From Clostridia bacterium (lineage in GTDB: Bacteria; Bacillota; Clostridia; UMGS1883): DNA of 9,049 nucleotides. The DNA lies in contig JAJQCX010000074.1 in NCBI GenBank assembly GCA_021202495.1, forward strand, positions 1-9,049. Direction: 5' to 3'. A program made the translations under genes and the position numbers. The stretch's first letter is position 1, and each line of letters starts with the position of its first letter. The notes beneath the pieces are model-generated. The model was not told where the DNA came from, searched no databases, and saw only the letters and a program-made list of their open reading frames with translations. This document shows positions 4,575 to 9,049 of this stretch, piece by piece.

Positions 4575-4750
4575 AGGAAGCACTGACCAATTATAATGTA
4601 CATATCACGCAGTCGGATTTTTCGGCAGATTGTGTAAAAACGCCGAGTGAATACTTGGTGTATTCGCGAGGCGTTTTTGCGCGATATGACGGAAAAGACG
4701 CAAGTGAGATGTGCATTAAGCCGTTAGGCGTTAATTGGTTAGTGCTTCCT
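4575..4750 (+). promoter_or_regulatory. Structured nadB leader RNA (candidate cis-regulatory RNA)
   Basis: Bases 4575-4593 can pair with 4732-4750 over 19 consecutive positions with one G-U wobble (G4585-U4740). Inside, 4601-4611 pairs with 4678-4688 (one A-C mismatch). A third helix joins 4636-4644 to 4670-4678, continues through a tandem G-A internal loop (4645-4646 with 4668-4669) and an 8-bp stem, and ends in a UUGGU loop (4655-4659). Two single-stranded regions (4612-4635 and 4689-4731) remain that could bind a ligand. The whole fold fits between the predicted transcription start (about 4573) and the nadB start (4787). I do not recognise it as NAD+-I, NAD+-II, T-box or another known class. 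A short mobile element with 19-bp terminal inverted repeats is the main alternative. Confidence 0.6.
4636..4678 (+). terminator. Terminator-like hairpin inside the nadB leader
   Basis: AAAAACGCC (4636-4644) pairs with GGCGTTTTT (4670-4678), with a further 8-bp stem (4647-4654 with 4660-4667) above a tandem G-A loop. The stem ends in five T residues, as an intrinsic terminator does. An alternative pairing of CGG and TTTTT at 4614-4622 with AAAAA and CCG at 4636-4645 would remove its 5' arm. The T run is short and followed by GCGCG, so termination efficiency is uncertain. Confidence 0.45.
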
Positions 4751-4786
4751 AAGAAAAATTTGGACTGCGAGAGGGGCGACGGAGGA

Positions 4787-6103
4787 ATGTTGAAGGCTGA
4801 TGTGGCGATAGTCGGGAGCGGGGCTTCGGGCTTGTATTGCGCGCTGAATTTGCCGAGAAGCATGAATATTGTCATATTTACAAAGGATGAGGCGGAGAGA
4901 AGCGACTCGTTTTTGGCACAGGGCGGCATTTGCGTCCTGAAAGACGAGAGCGATTATGACAGCTATTTTGAGGACACGATGCGCGCCGGACATTATGAAA
5001 ACGACAAGGAAAGCGTTGAAATAATGATAAGAACGTCTCCCGAAACGATAAAGGATTTGATTGGCTACGGCGTGGAATTTGAACGCGACGAAGAGGGCAA
5101 TTTGCGCTACACAAGAGAGGGCGCGCACTCGACGGAGAGGATTTTGTTCCATGAGGACGAGACGGGTAAGGCTATCACGTCAAAGCTGCTTGAAAGAGTG
5201 CGCGAGCTTGACAATGTGAAGATAATCGAAAAATTCACGATGATAGATATTTTCGAGAAGGATAACACATGCTTCGGCATTGTGGGAATTGATAAGGAAG
5301 GCGAAAGAGTTGCGGTTGAGGCTCCCTGCACTGTGTTTGCGACGGGCGGAATTGGGGGACTTTACGTCAATTCGACAAATTACCGTCACCTGACGGGCGA
5401 CGCGTTGGCAATTTCGATGAAGCACGGCGTGGAGCTTTTGAACGTGGATTACATACAGATACACCCGACGACGTTTTACTCGAAAAATCACGGACGGAGA
5501 TTTTTAATCTCCGAAAGCGTGAGAGGCGAGGGGGCGCTGCTTTACAACAATTCGGGCGAGAGATTTGTGGACGAGCTTTTGCCGCGCGACGTTGTGACAA
5601 AGGCGATAAACGAGCAGATGGCAAAGGAAGGCTCGGTACACGTTTGGCTCGACATGCGCCCAATCGGGGAAAAGACGATTTTGGAGCATTTTCCGCACAT
5701 TTACGAAAAATGCCTGGAGCACGGATATAACGCGCTTGAAGAGCCCATTCCGGTTTGCCCGGCGCAGCACTATTTTATGGGCGGGACAAAGGTTAATAAG
5801 AGTTCAAAGACGACGATGAACGCGCTTTACGCAGTCGGCGAAACGGCGTGCAACGGCGTTCACGGAGCGAACAGGCTTGCGTCAAATTCGCTGTTGGAGT
5901 CGCTTGTTTTCGCAAAGAGGGCGGCAAAGGAGATTACGGAGACTTTTGACGCTTTGCAGGAAAACGAAAAGGCTTTGGCTTGCGGAGTGGATTTTGACGC
6001 TGTGGCGAAAAGCGAACAATACGCGGATTTGGACAAGATAGAAAAGGAATACAAAAAAGCGGTGCTTGACGAAATTGAAAAGGAGCGAAAGAAACGTGAA
6101 TAA
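4787..6103 (+). CDS. nadB: L-aspartate oxidase
   Basis: This 438-residue FAD enzyme oxidises L-aspartate to iminoaspartate, the first step of de novo NAD synthesis; anaerobes use fumarate or another acceptor. The FAD loop GSGASGL is at 10-16 and SDSFLAQGG at 39-47. These are followed by EGAHSTERILFHEDETGKAI (111-130), HPTTF (226-230), ISESVRGEGA (241-250), PRDVV with the catalytic-region Arg267 (266-270), CPAQHYFMGG with His328 (324-333) and GETACNGVHGANRLASNSLLE (351-371). It is shorter than the E. coli enzyme (about 540) because the C-terminal helical part is reduced. The frame is open back to an ATG at 4565, but the promoter and leader helix lie there and family homology begins at once after 4787. 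GGAGG (4781-4785) is only 1 nt from this ATG; TTG at 4790 is the alternative start. It overlaps nadC by 8 nt. Confidence 0.95.
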   Translation: MLKADVAIVGSGASGLYCALNLPRSMNIVIFTKDEAERSDSFLAQGGICVLKDESDYDSYFEDTMRAGHYENDKESVEIMIRTSPETIKDLIGYGVEFERDEEGNLRYTREGAHSTERILFHEDETGKAITSKLLERVRELDNVKIIEKFTMIDIFEKDNTCFGIVGIDKEGERVAVEAPCTVFATGGIGGLYVNSTNYRHLTGDALAISMKHGVELLNVDYIQIHPTTFYSKNHGRRFLISESVRGEGALLYNNSGERFVDELLPRDVVTKAINEQMAKEGSVHVWLDMRPIGEKTILEHFPHIYEKCLEHGYNALEEPIPVCPAQHYFMGGTKVNKSSKTTMNALYAVGETACNGVHGANRLASNSLLESLVFAKRAAKEITETFDALQENEKALACGVDFDAVAKSEQYADLDKIEKEYKKAVLDEIEKERKKRE

Positions 6104-6947
6104 CATAACGATGAAGCTTGTCTGCGACGACTTGATATTGGCAGCGTTGAAAGAGGACATAACGAGCGAGGACATTTCAACCGAAGCGGTGACGAGGGAG
6201 AATATGCGCGGCGAAGCGGAGCTTATCTGCAAGGAGGACGGCGTTATCGCGGGGCTTGACGTGTTTAAGAGAGTGTTTGAACTGCTTGACGAAAATACCG
6301 AGGTTGAGCTTTACGCAAAGGACGGCGACGAGGTTAAAAATAAGCATCTTTTGGCGAGGATCCGCGGTGATGTAAGAGTAATTCTTTCGGGCGAGAGAAC
6401 GGCGCTCAACTATTTGCAGAGAATGAGCGGAATTGCGACATATACGCGCGGAGTCGTCAAGCTTTTGGAGGGTACGAAGACAAAGCTTCTCGACACGAGA
6501 AAAACTACGCCCAACATGCGCGTTTTTGAAAAATATGCCGTGAAAGTCGGCGGAGGCTGCAACCACCGCTACAACCTTTCGGACGGTGTGCTTTTGAAGG
6601 ACAACCACATCGGCGCTGCGGGCGGCGTTGCCAATGCCGTGAAGATGGCGAAGGAATACGCGCCGTTCGTGAGAAAAATCGAGGTCGAGGTTGAAAATCT
6701 CGACATGGTGAAAGAGGCGCTTGACGCGGGCGCGGACATCATAATGCTCGACAATATGTCCCACGACGACATGGAAAAGGCGGTTGCAATGATAGCGGGA
6801 CGCGCGCAGACCGAATGCTCGGGCAATGTGACGGCGGAAAACATAAAGAAGCTGACTGATATTGGCGTTGACTTTATTTCAAGCGGCGCGCTGACACATT
6901 CGTCGCCGATATTGGACGTGTCGCTGAAAAATTTGCATACGATATGA
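6096..6947 (+). CDS. nadC: Quinolinate phosphoribosyltransferase (decarboxylating)
   Basis: This 283-residue enzyme converts quinolinate and phosphoribosyl pyrophosphate to nicotinate mononucleotide, CO2 and pyrophosphate. It has the N-terminal EDITSEDIS segment (20-28), RTALNYLQRMSGIAT (101-115), the substrate-binding DTRKTTPN (133-140), GGGCNHRYNLSDGVLLKDNH (152-171), the barrel strand IEVEVEN (195-201), MLDN (217-220) and ISSGALTHSSPILD (251-264). The length is typical. The start is taken as GTG 6096, with AGGAG (6081-6085) 10 nt upstream, overlapping the nadB stop. ATG 6111 has no ribosome site, and a TTG at 6066 would add residues outside the family. nadA, whose product links NadB and NadC, is not in the window. 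Confidence 0.95.
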   Translation: MNNITMKLVCDDLILAALKEDITSEDISTEAVTRENMRGEAELICKEDGVIAGLDVFKRVFELLDENTEVELYAKDGDEVKNKHLLARIRGDVRVILSGERTALNYLQRMSGIATYTRGVVKLLEGTKTKLLDTRKTTPNMRVFEKYAVKVGGGCNHRYNLSDGVLLKDNHIGAAGGVANAVKMAKEYAPFVRKIEVEVENLDMVKEALDAGADIIMLDNMSHDDMEKAVAMIAGRAQTECSGNVTAENIKKLTDIGVDFISSGALTHSSPILDVSLKNLHTI

Positions 6948-6950
6948 ATA

Positions 6951-6985
6951 AAAAAACTCCGAACGGTTTGATGTTCGGAGTTTTT
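6951..6985. terminator. Bidirectional terminator between nadC and patB
   Basis: ACTCCGAAC (6956-6964) pairs with GTTCGGAGT (6973-6981) around an 8-nt loop, with an A run at 6951-6956 and a T run at 6981-6985. It begins 3 bp after the nadC stop and 3 bp beyond the aminotransferase stop on the other strand, so it serves both convergent transcripts. Confidence 0.92.
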
Positions 6986-6988
6986 AAA

Positions 6989-8137
6989 TTACAAAAATTC
7001 TCTCGCGTTTTTCAGGCGGTTCAAACCGTCAATGAGGGTTTTACGGGGGCAGGCGATGTTTATCCGAAGAAAGCTGTCGCCGTCGCCACCGAAGGGGGAG
7101 CCGGAGGAAAGGTAGAGACCTGTTTTGGCGCGGATGTTTTTCGCGGCGGTTGAGGCGTCGGAATTAATTTTGAGCCACAGAAGATAGGTCGCCTCGGAGG
7201 GAATGAGCGTCGTTTCGGGAAGCTCGCGGGCGATGAAATCCGCGGCGAAAAGCTTATTTTGATAAATATACTCCCTGAACTCGTCCAGCCAATCACCGCC
7301 CTTTGTGAATGCGGCAATTGCGGCATCGACCGCAAAGGCGTTGGGCTCGGCAACCTCGTCGGTATTTAACGCGCGCCATACCTTGTGGCGCAATGTGGGG
7401 TTCGGAATGAAGACAGCCGAAGTTTGAAGTCCGGCGATGTTAAACGCCTTTGTCGGCGCGACACACACTACGCAATTTCCGCGGCAGTCGTCCGAGACGG
7501 AGGCAAAGGGAACATAATCCTTGCCGGGGTCGGTGATGTCGCAGTGAATTTCATCCGACAAAACGACTACGTTATATTTTCGGCAAAGCTCACCTATCCT
7601 GAAAAGCTCGTCACGGCTCCATATTCTGCCGACGGGGTTGTGAGGATTGCACAAAATCATAAGCGACGTTTGGGGGTCCGAAAGCTTTTCCTCTAAATCC
7701 TCAAAGTCGATTGAAACGCCGGATTTATCGTATTTAAGAAAATTTTGCAGAACGACTCTGCCGTTGTTTAAGACGGAATTGAAAAAGATGTTATAAACGG
7801 GTGTTTGCAAGACTACTTTTTCCGCGGGGGTCGTGAGCTTTCGCACGACGGAGGAAATGGTGGGAATGACGCCGGTTGAAAAGATGAGCCAATCCTTTTG
7901 AATGGTGAAATTGTGGCGCGTCTGCCAGTGGGAAATATAAGCTTCATACCATTCGTCGGGAATTATTGTATAGCCGAAAACGCCGTGTTCGGCGCGTTTT
8001 TTTATCGCGTCGGAGACGGCGGGGGCTGTTTTGAAATCCATGTCGGCAACCCACATGGGCAGTTCGTTTTCGGCGACGTCCCATTTGAGCGAATTTGTAT
8101 TGCGCCGATCTACGGGGGTGTCAAAATCGTATTTCAT
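6989..8137 (-). CDS. patB: MalY/PatB family PLP-dependent C-S lyase/aminotransferase
   Basis: This 382-residue fold-type I pyridoxal-phosphate enzyme is close in length to PatB (about 390). It opens with MKYDFDTPVDRRNTNSLKWD and MWVADMDF (28-35), typical of MalY/PatB. Active-site features are CNPHNPVGR (163-171), SDEIHCD with Asp185 (184-190), the PLP-binding Lys220 in APTKAFNIAGLQ, and the carboxylate-binding Arg358 in FLRINIACPR. The family cleaves cystathionine or cysteine-S-conjugates, or transaminates; which reaction applies here cannot be told. The start is ATG 8137 with AAAGGA 8 nt upstream; an ATG at 8158 overlaps the preceding gene and lacks a site. It is second in an operon with the DUF3737 gene, separated by 13 bp. 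Confidence 0.92.
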   Translation of the reverse strand: MKYDFDTPVDRRNTNSLKWDVAENELPMWVADMDFKTAPAVSDAIKKRAEHGVFGYTIIPDEWYEAYISHWQTRHNFTIQKDWLIFSTGVIPTISSVVRKLTTPAEKVVLQTPVYNIFFNSVLNNGRVVLQNFLKYDKSGVSIDFEDLEEKLSDPQTSLMILCNPHNPVGRIWSRDELFRIGELCRKYNVVVLSDEIHCDITDPGKDYVPFASVSDDCRGNCVVCVAPTKAFNIAGLQTSAVFIPNPTLRHKVWRALNTDEVAEPNAFAVDAAIAAFTKGGDWLDEFREYIYQNKLFAADFIARELPETTLIPSEATYLLWLKINSDASTAAKNIRAKTGLYLSSGSPFGGDGDSFLRINIACPRKTLIDGLNRLKNAREFL

Positions 8138-8150
8138 GTTCAAAATCCTT

Positions 8151-9008
8151 TCAAGCACATTTGAAATCAGAAGTACAAATAATTTTCGTTTTCGCGGGAT
8201 CTACGTCATCCTTGTTGATTGTAAGCTCTCCGATGTAGTCGGCGCGGATTGTGCCGGAGGAGGGGTTGAGCACGCTGTCAATGCCGCCGTCAATCTCGGC
8301 GTCGACCGATGAATATTCAAAGGCGAGGGTTGTATTTATAAGCTTACAGTTTTTGAGCGTGAGATTTTCTATATAGCAAAGCCCCTGCAGGCTTTCGATT
8401 GTGCAGTTTATGAGGGTGAGGTTTTTGCTGTTCCAGCCCAAATATTCGCCGGAAATAAAGGAATCGTAAACGGTGATGTTTTCGCCGTTCCAGAAGGCGT
8501 CCTTTGAAAGAAGGCGGGAGGAGCGAATTTCGACGTTTTTTGCACCGTCAAAGGAATAGTTGCCGTAGAGCGTGAGATTTGAGGCGGTAATATTAGAGCA
8601 GTTCATTGCAAAATAATCGCCCTTGGCGGTGACGTTTTCAAGCTTGACATTGTCACAGCTCCACAGTGTTTCCTCGGCGTTGGGGAAAGATGTGTTTTTG
8701 ATTGTGAGATTACGGCAGCGGCGAAAATTTTTCGGCGCTTCGATTGCGCAGTCCTCAACAGAAATGTTATCGGTGTACCACACGCCGGCGCGGCCCATCT
8801 CAAACCATGTGCAGTTTTTGACGTATATGTCTTTGCAGTACCAAAGCGGATATTTCCACTTGAACATGCTGTTGTAAAGCTCGATATTGCGGCTCTCTTT
8901 GAGCGGCGATTCACCGTCATTAAAAATAGTGTCGTAAATTTTCAAATCGTTTGCTTTGAAAAGGGCGCGCTCGCCTGTGAGGTATGCCCTTGTTATGTCC
9001 TTGCTCAT
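8151..9008 (-). CDS. DUF3737 family protein, predicted beta-helix repeat
   Basis: This 285-residue protein is recognised as DUF3737, of unknown function. It lacks a signal peptide and membrane segments, so it is probably cytoplasmic. Most of its length is built from short degenerate repeats of the type N-[IL]-x-[IL]-x-[NDS]-[CS]-x-[FIL], for example IELYNSMF, ITVYDSFI, LTLINCTI and LTLKNCKL. These recur about every 20 residues and predict a right-handed parallel beta-helix. Many repeats carry Cys and aromatic residues (WYCKD, RCRN, LWSCDN, NCSN). The start ATG 9008-9006 has AAGGAG 8 nt upstream. It precedes the PatB-like gene; from memory, DUF3737 genes are often found next to such aminotransferases in Firmicutes, which suggests a shared but unknown role. 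Confidence 0.88.
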   Translation of the reverse strand: MSKDITRAYLTGERALFKANDLKIYDTIFNDGESPLKESRNIELYNSMFKWKYPLWYCKDIYVKNCTWFEMGRAGVWYTDNISVEDCAIEAPKNFRRCRNLTIKNTSFPNAEETLWSCDNVKLENVTAKGDYFAMNCSNITASNLTLYGNYSFDGAKNVEIRSSRLLSKDAFWNGENITVYDSFISGEYLGWNSKNLTLINCTIESLQGLCYIENLTLKNCKLINTTLAFEYSSVDAEIDGGIDSVLNPSSGTIRADYIGELTINKDDVDPAKTKIICTSDFKCA

Positions 9009-9049
9009 TGAAAAAACTCCTTGTGAAAAATATGTACAGAAGGTATTAC
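9009..9049. other. Upstream edge of the DUF3737 gene
   Basis: The 41 bases at the window edge hold the AAGGAG ribosome site (9022-9017, minus strand) and AT-rich sequence. A complete promoter cannot be assigned here; it probably lies beyond the window. Confidence 0.4.

Noticed and set aside
4575..4750. T-box or classical amino-acid attenuator in the nadB leader
   Set aside because: No T-box AGGGTGGNACCGCG-like sequence and no leader peptide with a run of one codon was seen.
4591..5663. Several antisense open frames across nadB
   Set aside because: They are reverse-strand shadows of a strongly supported coding region; none has a ribosome site with recognisable product.

Overview
The window looks like a chromosomal stretch from an anaerobic Firmicute of the class Clostridia, probably a gut-type Oscillospiraceae or Lachnospiraceae relative. 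The basis is the gene families (a nadB-nadC pair with a short NadB, a DUF3737/PatB pair, a class M sirtuin with a zinc-type macrodomain, a YafQ toxin, an HxlR regulator), strong AGGAGG-like ribosome sites, SigA-type promoters with 17-bp spacers, and moderate GC. This is an inference from gene content; no rRNA or other marker is present. No tRNA, CRISPR array, transposase or phage gene was seen.

Layout. (1) 56-842: a minus-strand NAD(P)-binding reductase-like gene with its own terminator and promoter; a palindromic operator overlaps the -35. (2) 843-1057: no gene, but an unexplained imperfect hairpin and the terminator of the next operon. (3) 1058-1639: a compact minus-strand type II toxin-antitoxin operon (RelB-like antitoxin, YafQ toxin) with a near-consensus promoter. 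(4) 1668-3932: a tightly packed minus-strand operon of three genes: a pyridoxamine-phosphate-oxidase-fold/2x[4Fe-4S] ferredoxin fusion, a zinc-type macrodomain ADP-ribosyl hydrolase and a class M sirtuin (ADP-ribosyltransferase). (5) 3928-4350: a divergent promoter region and the plus-strand HxlR-family regulator. (6) 4538-6985: a plus-strand nadB-nadC operon for NAD precursor synthesis, behind a promoter and a roughly 200-nt leader that appears to fold into a long nested RNA structure. (7) 6951-9022: a minus-strand DUF3737-patB pair that converges on nadC and shares a bidirectional terminator with it.

How the parts fit. The HxlR regulator has a single N-terminal cysteine of the redox-sensing kind. 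A nearly identical 34-bp operator, built around the perfect palindrome GCACAATATTGTGC, occurs twice: in the divergent region between hxlR and the ferredoxin/macrodomain/sirtuin operon, and in front of the NAD(P)-binding gene. Both minus-strand promoters have the same geometry (TTTACA, 17 bp, TATTAT or TATACT), and the operator arm overlaps each -35. This predicts a small local regulon in which one regulator controls a flavin/Fe-S protein, a reversible protein ADP-ribosylation pair and a reductase. The class M sirtuin consumes NAD+, and the adjacent nadBC operon makes its precursor.

The most unusual structure is the nadB leader. It starts with a 19-nt arm that pairs almost perfectly with a second arm about 140 nt downstream, and encloses two further nested helices, one of them terminator-like. 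I recognise no known riboswitch class in it.
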